NCBI GenBank assembly: GCA_014872815.1
Contig: WKFK01000012.1
Location: 62,001-126,000, forward strand
DNA length: 64,000 nt
Reading direction: 5' to 3'
DNA from: Paracoccaceae bacterium
Lineage (GTDB): Bacteria; Pseudomonadota; Alphaproteobacteria; Rhodobacterales; Rhodobacteraceae
In this document: positions 36,073-44,794 of the stretch, piece by piece
Numbering within the stretch: the stretch's first letter is position 1
Layout of the letters: each line of letters opens with the position of its first letter
Notes under the pieces: generated by a model
The model's database searches: none
What the model saw: only the letters and a program-made list of their open reading frames with translations
What the model was told of the DNA's origin: nothing
Program-made: the position numbers and the translations under genes

Positions 36073-36816
36073 ATGCTTAAGGGAAAGATGGCGCTGATCA
36101 CTGGCGGGGCCAGCGGGATTGGCTTTACAGCAGCAAGGATGCTCAAAGAAAACGGTGCGCGCGTCGCGATCACCGGGACAAATGTTGACAAACTTGATGC
36201 GGCTCGTCTGGCACTAGGAGACGACACTGTCGCAATACAGGCCGACATAAGTAGGATGGCTGATCAGGAAGCAACGCGGTCTGAACTACAGCAAGAGTTT
36301 GGAAAGCTGGACATCCTCTTCGCCAATGCTGGCGTCGCTTTTAACACACCACTCGGAGACACCGATGAGGCAATGTATCATCGAATGATGGATGTGAATG
36401 TGAAGGGCACGTTCTTCTCAGTTCAATCCGTTCTTCCGCTGATGTCTCAGGGCGGATCAATCATTCTCAATACCTCTTGGCTGAACCAGATTGGAACACC
36501 TAAGAAAGCGCTTCTTTCCGCGTCTAAAGCAGCAGTTCGGTCCTTTGCCCGCGTCATGTCCGCAGAGCTAATAGATCGTGGGATTCGCGTCAATTGCGTC
36601 AGTCCGGGCACCATTGAGACCCCGATACATCGCGGGAAAGACGAAACAGATGAGCACTTTAAGGCCTATGTTGAGCGTATTGGGCAGCAAGTACCAGTGG
36701 GACGCATGGGCAAACCAGAAGATATCGCGTCTGCCGTAGTGTTTCTGGCGAGTGATGCGTCCAGCTACATGTTAGGCACAGAGATGGTCATCGATGGTGG
36801 CCGCGCGGAACTCTAA
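36073..36816 (+). CDS. SDR-family protein lacking the catalytic tyrosine
   Basis: 247 residues from ATG 36073, with GAGGGA eight bases upstream. Cofactor motif TGGASGIG (10-17) and FANAG are intact, as is the C-terminal SPGTIETPIHRG and VIDGG. However, the YxxxK motif reads LSASK: Leu148 replaces Tyr while Lys152 and Ser135 remain. Either it no longer reduces carbonyls, or it uses another acid, or serves as a binding protein. Same direction as the genes before and after. Confidence 0.85.
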   Translation: MLKGKMALITGGASGIGFTAARMLKENGARVAITGTNVDKLDAARLALGDDTVAIQADISRMADQEATRSELQQEFGKLDILFANAGVAFNTPLGDTDEAMYHRMMDVNVKGTFFSVQSVLPLMSQGGSIILNTSWLNQIGTPKKALLSASKAAVRSFARVMSAELIDRGIRVNCVSPGTIETPIHRGKDETDEHFKAYVERIGQQVPVGRMGKPEDIASAVVFLASDASSYMLGTEMVIDGGRAEL

Positions 36817-37003
36817 AATTGAACCGAATACATCGGCCTGAACTCTATTAGTAGGCCTGAGCTTTGTTTGGTCAGGCTTGGTGCTGTTTGCAATAGATGC
36901 CAACAACCAGTTTTGGCATCCACCAATCTGCTTGCTCAACTGCCTTGGAGATTAAGGCGGCCCCAATACACACATGGAACGGCACCGATCCAAAGGATAC
37001 CAA

Positions 37004-37360
37004 ATGATGCAACAAACAATACTCTATCTTTTGAAATCGAAATTCACCGATCCGGTTCATGGAAACGAGGTGTTTTTCTGCCCACAATGTTCGCCCATTG
37101 AGGGGCTTTTGGCGATGTTTCCGGATGTGCGCCAGAGCCTCGATGTGCGCTATGTCGATTTTGTACGGCCTCGGGGCGACATGGCAGGCTTCGTCGGTGA
37201 CAGCCAGGGCTGTCCTCAGATTGTCCTACCCGATGGTGACGATGAGTATTCTGAAGGCCTCAGTGAACCGGGTTTGGGAACCGTCCGCCGAATTGACGAC
37301 CACATGAAGGTGCAGCAGTATTTGATCGCCCGTTTTGGTCTGCCAAAGTCACATCCCTAG
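37004..37360 (+). CDS. DUF3088-family protein with CxxC motif
   Basis: 118 residues from ATG 37004. Matches the DUF3088 pattern: LYLLKSKFTDPVHG, VFFCPQCSPIEGLLAMFP, LDVRYVDFVRPR. CPQC (Cys26, Cys29) follows the first strand as in thioredoxin-like folds, so redox or metal binding is plausible. Function unknown. It sits between the odd SDR and the broken PLP enzyme, 53 bases before the latter. Confidence 0.8.
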   Translation: MMQQTILYLLKSKFTDPVHGNEVFFCPQCSPIEGLLAMFPDVRQSLDVRYVDFVRPRGDMAGFVGDSQGCPQIVLPDGDDEYSEGLSEPGLGTVRRIDDHMKVQQYLIARFGLPKSHP

Positions 37361-37413
37361 AATGCGATATTGCTGGCTTAAACGGGAGCGCTTGCGCATA
37401 AGAAGGGTATGTA

Positions 37414-38378
37414 ATGTCTAGTTGGGTTGCCGAAGCTCTCAGGAAAATCGACGCGGACCGCCAGCGGTCTGCCGATACGCATTTGTTCAAACTTACGCTT
37501 CCGGGTTTGAAGCACGTCGATATCTACCTCAAAGATGAGAGTACCCACCCGACAGGAAGTTTGAAACATCGTCTTGCGCGCTCGCTTTTTCTCTATGCTC
37601 TCTGCAACGGCAAGCTGAACGAACAGACCACGATTGTTGAAGCGTCATCCGGCAGTACCGCTGTCTCTGAGGCATATTTTGCCCGCATGATCGGCCTGCC
37701 ATTTATCGCTGTGATGCCGCGAAGCACGGCGCTGCCGTGGATCTGGCTGCCGAAACCGGCGGCTATTTCATGGACCAGTTCATGTATGCCGAGCGCGCGA
37801 CCGACTGGCGTGGAAACAACAACATTGCCGAAAGCATCTTTGAGCAAATGAAGAAGGAACCGCACCCGGTTCCACATTCCATCGTGATGAGCGCGGGAAC
37901 CGGGGGCACCTCGGCCACAATTGGGCGCTATATTCGATATCAGGGGCACGACACGCATCTGATGGTGGTCGATCCGGAAAATTCGGTTTTCTATGATGGG
38001 TACGCTCAGAAGAATCCTGACCTGACCATTCAGGCCTCAAGTCGGATCGAGGGCATTGGCCGACCAAAGATGGAAAAGTCATTTCAGCCCGACGTGATCG
38101 ACAGCATGATGAAGGTGCCGGATCTTGCCAGTGTTGCCACCATCCACTGGTTGGAAGGACTGATCGGCCGGAAAGCTGGCGCATCGACCGGGGCAAACCT
38201 TTGGGGCGCTTTGCAGGTAGCGGACAAGTTGGAGAAGCAGGAGAAAAGTGCTTCAATCGTAACACTGCTCTGTGATAGCGGAACTCGTTATCTCGATACC
38301 TATTACAATCCAGATTGGGTCGAAAAGACGTTTGGCGATATCTCTCGCTATACCGACGATCTAGCCAAGTGGAACTGA
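37414..38378 (+). pseudogene. Cysteine synthase/CBS-like PLP enzyme, frameshifted
   Basis: The first frame (37414 on) encodes [16 protein letters not shown] with the PLP-binding Lys and [15 protein letters not shown], running well to VMPRSTA at about 37727. Coding then continues in another frame (from about 37728: [19 protein letters not shown]), with GTGGTSATIGRYIRY and the C-terminal half intact to 38378. Compared with fold type II relatives, a stretch of roughly 20-30 residues between VMPRST and the TGGYFMDQF segment is missing at the junction, so a deletion, not just a single-base slip, is likely. Relatives make cysteine or cystathionine. Confidence 0.8.
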
Positions 38379-38405
38379 CCCGGCCAGATCGTCGGACTTG
38401 CTCAA

Positions 38406-38963
38406 CTATTCATAACCGCTTTCTTCTTTTTCCCACTTGCTTGTGAAGTAGTCCTGGGATGGCATTTTTACCTTCGGCAAGCTCTCTTGAGTGACTTCGC
38501 CATCTTCCGGCAAGAAGCCATTCAAATGCAGGACATAGGCTGTCACGGCATATACGTCTTCATCGCTCAAACCTTTGGGATCAAACATCGGCATGGCGAC
38601 GCGCACGTAGTCGAAGATAGAGGTCGCGCAGGGCCAGGCGTGGCCTGTGGACCACTTAAACCCATGATCAGGCTTGCCGTCGCTTGCGAGGGCAGGAACA
38701 CTGAACTGCTCATCTCCCTCGCCTTTGTCGCCGTGACAAATGGCACATTGATCCTGATAGACGACTTTACCGTCCTGAACCGTACCACCACCGGGGGGCA
38801 GGCCTTCCCCATCGGGGAACACTGTTGTGCTGAGACCAGCGAGGTCTTCTTCAGATAGGGGCGTTCCCAGCCCCGGTGTATCGGTGGCATCTTGCGCCCA
38901 TCTTCTGCCGGAAGCCGCAATGGTCGCGGCAATTGCCATGCTCAGAGTTTTCTTAGAAGACAT
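38406..38963 (-). CDS. Periplasmic monoheme cytochrome c
   Basis: 185 residues from ATG 38963, with GGGAGGA upstream. N-terminal export signal, then one heme c site CAICH (73-77) and a candidate axial Met at 124 or 126 in VAMPMFDP. Its start overlaps the last 11 bases of the upstream sulfite-dehydrogenase-like gene. It would be the electron acceptor subunit (SorB- or SoxD-like) of that enzyme. SoxD is normally much longer and diheme, so the pair is closer to SorAB in form. Confidence 0.85.
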   Translation of the reverse strand: MSSKKTLSMAIAATIAASGRRWAQDATDTPGLGTPLSEEDLAGLSTTVFPDGEGLPPGGGTVQDGKVVYQDQCAICHGDKGEGDEQFSVPALASDGKPDHGFKWSTGHAWPCATSIFDYVRVAMPMFDPKGLSDEDVYAVTAYVLHLNGFLPEDGEVTQESLPKVKMPSQDYFTSKWEKEESGYE

Positions 38964-40197
38964 TTGAGATTCCTCCCTGCGCATCGATGTTCCAGGTCTG
39001 AATGGCGTTGTAGTGATTTCGGGTTCCCTCGAAATAGCGGCTTTTCCACTCCGCGTGCGTCGGTTCGGTATTGCCGAATTCGTCAGTCGCGCGACTTTGA
39101 AGGCGAACCGGTCTCCCGTCCCAACGCCATGGGATGCTGAATTGGGTCAGAGACTTGTCGTGGATCGGCCCTGAGATGTCCGCCGGAACCCATGTTTCAC
39201 CACCGTTGTCAGACACCTCGACCGAAGTGATTTTTCCCAAACCCGACCAAGCGAGACCCGAGATTTGGTAGTACCCCTTGTCGGGCATCACCTGGCCCGC
39301 CGAAGGATGGGTGATCACGGATTTCACATGCATGTACATGCTGAAACCTTCAATCGAACCATCCGGCAATGTTTCCGAATAGTGGCGGCTTTCCTCACTA
39401 GTGAATGCTGGACGATCAGTGACTTCCAGACGGCGCAGCCATTTGATGCTCGTATTGCCCTCCCAACCGGGTAGGAAAAGCCGTATTGGATAACCTTGAG
39501 ACGGGCGCAGACGCTCACCGTTCTGGTAGAGCGCAATAATTGCATCATCCATGAGCTTCTTCAGTGGGATACTACGCGCCATCGTTCCGCCGTCGGCACC
39601 TTCTGCAATCACCCACTTGGCCTTCGGGTCTATGTCAGCCTCTTGCAACAGAAGCTTGACGGGTACGCCAATCCTCTCAGAGCCGGACACCAGGCCATAT
39701 AGCCAATCGAGCGAGGTTTCCTGCGGTTCTTTGAAGTAGCCCTGCATGAAAGAATTGCCGCCGCATTCGATAAAATGAATGCCACCGGTCAACGGATAGC
39801 GTTCAAGATCGCGCAAGGTGAACCGGACAGGATTGGCCGTCATGCCGTGAATGTAGAGTTCGTGCATCTCCGGATCGATATCCGGGATACCAGAATGGTG
39901 AACCCCGAAGTGCAGCCCTGACGGAGTGATGATGCCCCGCTGATTACCCAACGGCGAGAAAGTTACCATGACAGAGGATTTCTCACTTTGAGGCCAGAGA
40001 ATGCGTTGCACGCCTTCTTCATAGGGTTATGGCTGACCATAGAGTTCGTCTTCCACACCCGGATACGTCATATGATCTGGAAATTCGGGTGCAGCGGACG
40101 CTTTCGTTACTGCCAGAGCTGCCGGAGCAGCAGTAAGCAACGTTGCACCTGTTTTCAGGAAGTCGCGTCTCCCCAATAAACCAGTTGAACGTGTCAT
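38953..40197 (-). pseudogene. Sulfite dehydrogenase (SoxC/SorA-type) with in-frame stop
   Basis: From ATG 40197 (AAGGAGGATAACT upstream) the frame encodes a Tat signal with LLGRRDFLKTGATLLTAAP, then DELYGQP followed by TAA at 40027-40029 and PYEEGVQRILWP. After the stop the same frame continues to 38953 with a full molybdenum-cofactor domain: LHFGVHHSGIPDIDP, the Mo-ligating Cys in HFIECGGNS, GYPIRLFLPGWEGN and the dimerisation domain. In relatives this point has Ser, so one base change (TCA to TAA) accounts for it. Unless the stop is a sequencing error, no exported enzyme is made. A GTG at 40011 could restart without a signal. Confidence 0.85.
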
Positions 40198-40252
40198 AGT
40201 TATCCTCCTTGTTTTGGCAGCGATCCCGCTGTCTTTGATTGTTGGAATGAGA

Positions 40253-40285
40253 AGCGGCCCGAACTCATTTAGAGTCAGGGCCGCT
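40253..40285 (-). terminator. Hairpin after the permease gene
   Basis: AGCGGCCC / GGGCCGCT (8 bp) with an inner ACTC / GAGT pair around ATTTA. On the minus strand it begins eight bases after the permease stop and separates it from the sulfite-dehydrogenase-like gene. Confidence 0.65.
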
Positions 40286-40292
40286 CGGCTTC

Positions 40293-41342
40293 TTAGATTG
40301 CTTGCCAGAGCTGGAATAGCACTCCGACAGCAAATGCACCGCTCAGGGATAGTGCGAGGTACAGTGCGAAGACTTTAGGCTTCGCCAGCGCCCACACCGC
40401 CATTGCTGCGGGAACCGAGGTCACGCCCCCTGCGACAAGGAAGGCCAGACCAGCGCCGGGTGCCATGCCCTGTTCGATCAATCCTCCGACCAACGGCAGA
40501 GCTGCGTAGCCGTTGAGGTAAGCGGGGACGCCAACCAGGGTTGCGGTGATGATGGGCATCAGACCGGTGCCACCCAGAGCCTTGGTCACGGTTTCAGCCG
40601 GGATCCAGGCCAACATCAGGCTTTCCAGAATGAAAGCGAGAAACAACCACTTCGCTAGAAACAAGGTTGTGGTCCAGGCAGTTTTTACAAACTTGGAGCG
40701 GCGTTCGCCTTCAGTCCAGAATTTCCACACGACCGGCTTAGGGGCACGCATTTTCGACCCGCCGCAACCTCCGTTGCCAACACCATCACGCAGTGGTTCG
40801 CTCAAAGCACCGCCACGGCTCAGAATGTGGACAACACTGCCGCCGAAAATGCCCAGACCAACAGCCGCAAGGGTTTTAGCGATGGCAAATTCCGCGCCAA
40901 GTACACCGGTTGTCAGGAAGAACATGGACGGGTCCATGATGGGTGAAGCCAACCAGAAAGCCATTACGGCAGAAAGAGGTACACCCATTGCCAAAAGGGC
41001 AGCAATAAGCGGAATTACTCCACAGGAACAGAACGGTGAGAACCCGCCAGCAATTGCTCCAAGAACGATCATAACGGCAGGTGCACCAGTGAAAGCTTTG
41101 GCAACGAGGTTGTCCGCACCGGTTGCACCAGCCCAAGCGGCCACACCGATGGAGAACAGCAGATAAGGAGCCACGTGTAGAATTGCGGCGACCGCAAAAT
41201 CCGTGCTTTCCACTGCCTGCGGCGTGTCGAAAATCGCCAGAGCAGCCAGGATCAGTGCAGAAGTAAGCCAAACGCGCTGATCACTGAGAAACTTCCTGAG
41301 CGCTTCGCCGCGCGAAGGCAGGTTTCGTGAGATATCAACCAT
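40293..41342 (-). CDS. ArsP-type permease (PF03773/DUF318)
   Basis: 349 residues with about eight to ten hydrophobic segments. The diagnostic FSPFCSCGVIPLIAALL (Cys105, Cys107) and a symmetric GVPAYLNGYAALPLVGGLI in the second half define the ArsP-like permease family; a cytosolic loop has GGCGGS (Cys193). Characterised ArsP exports trivalent organoarsenicals, but family members also move other thiophilic ions, so I leave the symbol blank. Directly downstream of an ArsR gene with a shared operator motif in both leaders. Confidence 0.85.
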   Translation of the reverse strand: MVDISRNLPSRGEALRKFLSDQRVWLTSALILAALAIFDTPQAVESTDFAVAAILHVAPYLLFSIGVAAWAGATGADNLVAKAFTGAPAVMIVLGAIAGGFSPFCSCGVIPLIAALLAMGVPLSAVMAFWLASPIMDPSMFFLTTGVLGAEFAIAKTLAAVGLGIFGGSVVHILSRGGALSEPLRDGVGNGGCGGSKMRAPKPVVWKFWTEGERRSKFVKTAWTTTLFLAKWLFLAFILESLMLAWIPAETVTKALGGTGLMPIITATLVGVPAYLNGYAALPLVGGLIEQGMAPGAGLAFLVAGGVTSVPAAMAVWALAKPKVFALYLALSLSGAFAVGVLFQLWQAI

Positions 41343-41352
41343 AACTAAATCT

Positions 41353-41364
41353 CCGGTTTTATGG
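41353..41364. promoter_or_regulatory. Second copy of the ArsR-operator-like 12-mer, in the permease leader
   Basis: Read on the minus strand this is CCATAAAACCGG, identical to 41730-41741 before arsR. It ends against the AGA of the permease ribosome site (GGAGA, six bases before ATG 41342). Confidence 0.55.
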
Positions 41365-41397
41365 TTATTTTAGGGGAAGAAAAATGCAGCTCACCTA

Positions 41398-41715
41398 TCA
41401 TGCTGCATCCTCCTTTTGAGATTGCGGAACGCCTTGGCAGCATCCCGAGAGAAGAAACTGAGACAGGTTCAAAACCACTTGGTAGTCCGCCTTGTTGAAC
41501 ACCTCGCGTCCGACCTTTTCCTGAACCACCAGTCCAGAGTCGACCAGCGCCGTGAGGTGGTGTGCCAAAGTGGATGGCGCCAATTCCAATTGTTGTGCGA
41601 TGTCACCGACCCGCAGGCCTTCGCCTCCGGTCTGCACTAGCAACCGAAAGACGGCTAACCGGGCATCGTGGCCTAAAGCTGCAAGAGCGCGTGATTCTTG
41701 TGTTTTCGTTGTCAT
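41398..41715 (-). CDS. ArsR-family repressor with vicinal cysteines
   Basis: 105 residues from ATG 41715. Winged helix LRVGDIAQQLELAPSTLAHHLTALVDSGL. The metal motif of helix alpha-3 (ELCVCDL) is absent; instead Cys92-Cys93 in LSGCCQG near the C-terminus form a vicinal pair, as in ArsR types that bind As(III) or methylarsenite at other positions. It would release its operator on metalloid binding and free expression of the permease 55 bases downstream. Confidence 0.85.
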   Translation of the reverse strand: MTTKTQESRALAALGHDARLAVFRLLVQTGGEGLRVGDIAQQLELAPSTLAHHLTALVDSGLVVQEKVGREVFNKADYQVVLNLSQFLLSGCCQGVPQSQKEDAA

Positions 41716-41729
41716 GATGCCAGATATAC

Positions 41730-41745
41730 CCATAAAACCGGTTTT
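41730..41745. promoter_or_regulatory. ArsR operator candidate
   Basis: CCATAAAACCGGTTTT includes the perfect 12-base palindrome AAAACCGGTTTT (41734-41745), 15 bases before the arsR start. Its left 12 bases recur before the permease. Confidence 0.6.
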
Positions 41746-41879
41746 GTAAATATTAAAGATGAAAAATGACACGCAAAAGCATTGGCTCCTGTCGAGTGAA
41801 ATGCTCCACTCACAGTCTCACAGGCACCAAAAGCCGATAGTTTACGTCGTAATAACAGACGCTTAGAGGAAGAAAGTCG

Positions 41880-42301
41880 ATGGCAAACGATGATCCAAGT
41901 GCTCAAATCATTCAAGCGATCATTGCAGACGCGCTAAGCGAGCTAGACGACAAAACTATTCTGGAAAGGGCGTTTCAGCGTGTTTTGGATACCGGTGTGC
42001 CTTTGATGCGATGCAACGTGTCGCAACCCGTTTTGCACCCAACGGTCGGAGGCAACTTGCATATCTGGTCTGAAAAGTCCGGCAAGGTTGAAACAGAAAA
42101 CTGGACCAGATCAGCCGAGCAAGGCGGAAACTATACGCAGACCCCATTCCATCAACTTATCTCTCAGCCCGAAGACACTATGCGGTACACCCTTTGTGAG
42201 CCCGGATCGTTCCCGCCCTTACCAATACTCCAGGATCTTCATGACAGTGGGGCCACCGACTATTTTGCCATGCGGATAGACCTGGGTTCCGGCATGAACC
42301 T
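41880..42301 (+). pseudogene. N-terminal fragment of a cyclase-like regulatory protein
   Basis: About 140 codons read sensibly (ERAFQRVLDTGVPLMRCNVS, QPVLHPTVGGNLHIW, FHQLISQPEDTMRY, SGATDYFAMRIDLGSGMNLG) and then lose coding character, though the frame stays open to 42455. The segment resembles, to my memory, the N-terminal region preceding the adenylate/guanylate cyclase domain in Roseobacter proteins. The cyclase domain itself is missing; an integrase fragment takes its place. Confidence 0.5.
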
Positions 42302-42304
42302 AGG

Positions 42305-42793
42305 TGCGGCGCGCGTAATCCTGACATCGACAGCAAGCTGCGCGGCTGTGATCTTGTCAAATTGGCTGTGTCTGACCTGGTCAAGGATGATCGTGTGCGA
42401 GAACGCGTGTCAGTCATCCAGAGCAAGACCAAGCGGCCAGTCCAGTTTGAACTGACGGAAAACACGCGTGAAACTGTCCTGGCATGGGTCAAATCACCGG
42501 AGATGTTTGCGCGTAGTTTCATGTTTCCCAACCGCTTCCATGACCGCCCGCATATCTCGACGCGACAATATGGACGGCTTGTTCGTGATTGGGTCACAGC
42601 AATAGGGTTGGAGCCAAGTGGATATGGAACCCATTCGCTGCGCCGGACAAAGGCCGCTGAAATCTACCGAAAGACCGGCAACCTTCGCGCGGTCCAATTG
42701 TTACTTGGTCACACGAAGGTCGATAGTACCGTTCGCTACCTTGGCGTTGAACTCGAAGACGCCCTGAGCATCGCCGAACGTATCGACATCTGA
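42305..42793 (+). pseudogene. 5'-truncated tyrosine recombinase (integrase) fragment
   Basis: From about 42323 the frame encodes DIDSKLRGCDLVKLAVSDLV (with the first catalytic Arg), then KTKRPVQFEL, HSLRRTKA (HxxR), LLGHTKVDSTVRYLGV with the final His and the Tyr nucleophile. This is the catalytic domain of a phage-type integrase. The N-terminal DNA-binding part and any start are missing; the join with the cyclase fragment is at about 42300. A remnant of the element that may have brought the island in. Confidence 0.85.
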
Positions 42794-42801
42794 GCTACCT
42801 T

Positions 42802-42824
42802 GGCGAACGGCAGGACCGTTCGCC
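42802..42824. terminator. Hairpin after the integrase fragment
   Basis: GGCGAACGG / CCGTTCGCC, nine bp, loop CAGGA, eight bases after the integrase stop, then ATTTCA. Probably an intrinsic terminator of moderate strength. The 150 bases to the aldolase gene contain no gene I can support. Confidence 0.6.
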
Positions 42825-42978
42825 ATTTCAATGCGGGTCTTTGTCCCCCATGCAGCGTTGGTCGGTGCTGAGCCCAGAGTGACCGATGCTGCACGGCCCA
42901 TGAATGTCGGAAATGGTGTTTGCTCCAACTTCATGTCATGGGCCCCTCCGCAAAACTTACCGATTCGATATCTGGAGA

Positions 42979-43767
42979 TCAGCCACAGTAGTGTGGTGCT
43001 TCGACATCCAGGCGGCGGCGGATAGCGAGCCATTCCAGCTCACCTTCGTACCCGTACCAGTCACTGGTGCTCATGTCGGCGAGATGGCGTTTGATTTCCT
43101 GTTCGGGGATTGCACGGATGGTCGCGCCGCCGGCCGCTGATTTCTGCACCTCGAGCTGAACCGCACAGGCCTGATCAAGATAGAAGGAACGGAAGAAGGC
43201 CTCCCCGGCAGTGGCCCCGAAGACAAACGCGCCGTGCCAGGCCTCGATGATTGCTTTTTTTCCGCTCCCTGCCTTCAATAGGCCGGTCAAAAAATCGTCC
43301 GTACATTCGAATTCATAATCGGTGTACCCAAGAACATCGCCGCCGCCGATCATGAGGTAGGCTTGGCTGAGAGGTTGCAGCCCTTCTTTCTGGGCCGATA
43401 CGCCCATGATCGCCTTGGTGTGAATGTGCATGATGCAGTTCATGTCCGGGTGCGCTTCAAAGAAGAGCTTCCCGATCTCGGTGGCAGATGGATTCGGCTC
43501 GCCGTTTTCGGGATTGTGGTTCGAGCGGTCAAAGCCGATCTTGATCAGGTTCGATGCGGTGACTTCCTCGTGCATCCAGCCGTAGTGATGGGTCAGCAGG
43601 GCGTCTTCTCCGGGTACGCGGATCGCATGCCATTGGTTGGTCACGTCTGTCAGCCGGTACTTGACCAGCGCGTTGTAGATCGCTGCGAGCTCGCAACGGG
43701 CTTCCCATTCCGCATCGCTGCAATTGGCAGGTCTGTGGCCGCTGAGGGTCGGGGTCATGATGTTCAT
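42979..43767 (-). CDS. Class II aldolase/adducin-family protein
   Basis: 262 residues. Zinc-binding H-x-H in CIMHIHTKAIMG and a later His (EAWHGAFVFG) as in fuculose-phosphate aldolase and AraD relatives; the usual N-terminal phosphate site is replaced by a WHAIRVPGEDAL region. The branch resembles adducin-like proteins of unknown substrate in proteobacteria. AGGAGAG lies five bases before the start. Divergent from a GlxA-type regulator. Confidence 0.85.
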   Translation of the reverse strand: MNIMTPTLSGHRPANCSDAEWEARCELAAIYNALVKYRLTDVTNQWHAIRVPGEDALLTHHYGWMHEEVTASNLIKIGFDRSNHNPENGEPNPSATEIGKLFFEAHPDMNCIMHIHTKAIMGVSAQKEGLQPLSQAYLMIGGGDVLGYTDYEFECTDDFLTGLLKAGSGKKAIIEAWHGAFVFGATAGEAFFRSFYLDQACAVQLEVQKSAAGGATIRAIPEQEIKRHLADMSTSDWYGYEGELEWLAIRRRLDVEAPHYCG

Positions 43768-43858
43768 GGCGTCTCTCCTGATATTTCACAGGAGGATAGA
43801 TCATCTTGGTCATTTGACTTGACATGAAGTGCCCAAAATTGTGCAGAGTACTCCCAGC

Positions 43859-44794
43859 ATGGCAAATGTCACGTTCATATTGTTCCCCGAGTTCCAGATG
43901 CTGGCCTATGTTCTGGCCACCGAGACGCTGCGCGTGGCCAACAAATGCGCGGGAAGAGAGGTGTTTCGCTGGCAAACGCGGTCCGCGACAAACCTTCCGG
44001 TTCAAGCGTCAAACGGTGCGTTGATCGCTCCGGACACGGTCGACTGGCAAGGCGGCCCGGATGCGGATCTCATACTCCTTTGCGCAGGATACGACCCTTT
44101 GGACCATCTCACAGCACGGGTGCGTGCTTTTACGTCCCGTGCCAAGAGGAGCCACAGTGTCATCGGAGGCGTGGATACAGGGACGGTCATACTGGCGGAG
44201 CTTGGTTTGCTGGATGGTGCAAAGGCCGTGCTGCACTATGAGGCGGAAGCCGCATTTCGCGAACGTTGGCCCGAAATCGAAATCATCGATCAGATATACT
44301 GTTTGGATGGGCGACGGCTCACGGCGGCTGGCGGCACAGCTACAGGAGATGCCGTTCTGGCCTGGATCACCCGTGACATCAACGCGGACCTCGCATCGGA
44401 CACTGCAAATGGTATGGTTCATGGCGAGGTCAGGCACAGCGAGACCCCGCAACGTAGCCCGAACACAGCTGACCCCATGCTACTACAGATGCACCAGATC
44501 ATGATCGAAAACGTGTCAGAGCCTGTCTCGATCAAGGACATATGCGGGCGCTTGGGCGTATCGGCAAAGCAGCTGCGTGGACGTTGTCTTGCGACTTACA
44601 GCCAGACCCCTACCGCCTACTATCAAGCACGAAGGCTGGAGGTCGGATACCATTTCATCACCAATTCCCAGCTATCCATTACCGAGATCGCGCGGACCAG
44701 CGGCTTCGAATCCCTATCGAGTTTCTCGCGCGCAATGCGTGTTCGCTACGGATTTTCGCCAAAACGGATACGCAACCGGACCTCGACATCATAA
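43859..44794 (+). CDS. GlxA-type AraC-family regulator
   Basis: About 311 residues from ATG 43859 (a GTG at 43829 is also in frame; neither has a clear ribosome site). N-terminal DJ-1/PfpI-like domain (VTFILFPEFQMLAYVLATET, IGGVDTGTVILAELGLLDG) without the nucleophilic Cys at the usual spot, and a C-terminal AraC DNA-binding domain (ISIKDICGRLGVS-type first helix-turn-helix, SITEIARTSGFESLSSFSRA second). Related proteins govern quaternary-amine or amino-acid catabolism. It probably controls the divergent aldolase. Confidence 0.85.
   Translation: MANVTFILFPEFQMLAYVLATETLRVANKCAGREVFRWQTRSATNLPVQASNGALIAPDTVDWQGGPDADLILLCAGYDPLDHLTARVRAFTSRAKRSHSVIGGVDTGTVILAELGLLDGAKAVLHYEAEAAFRERWPEIEIIDQIYCLDGRRLTAAGGTATGDAVLAWITRDINADLASDTANGMVHGEVRHSETPQRSPNTADPMLLQMHQIMIENVSEPVSIKDICGRLGVSAKQLRGRCLATYSQTPTAYYQARRLEVGYHFITNSQLSITEIARTSGFESLSSFSRAMRVRYGFSPKRIRNRTSTS

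Noticed and set aside
40027-40029. Stop codon read as selenocysteine or pyrrolysine in the sulfite dehydrogenase gene
   Set aside because: The codon is TAA, not TGA or TAG, and relatives have Ser here rather than a catalytic residue.
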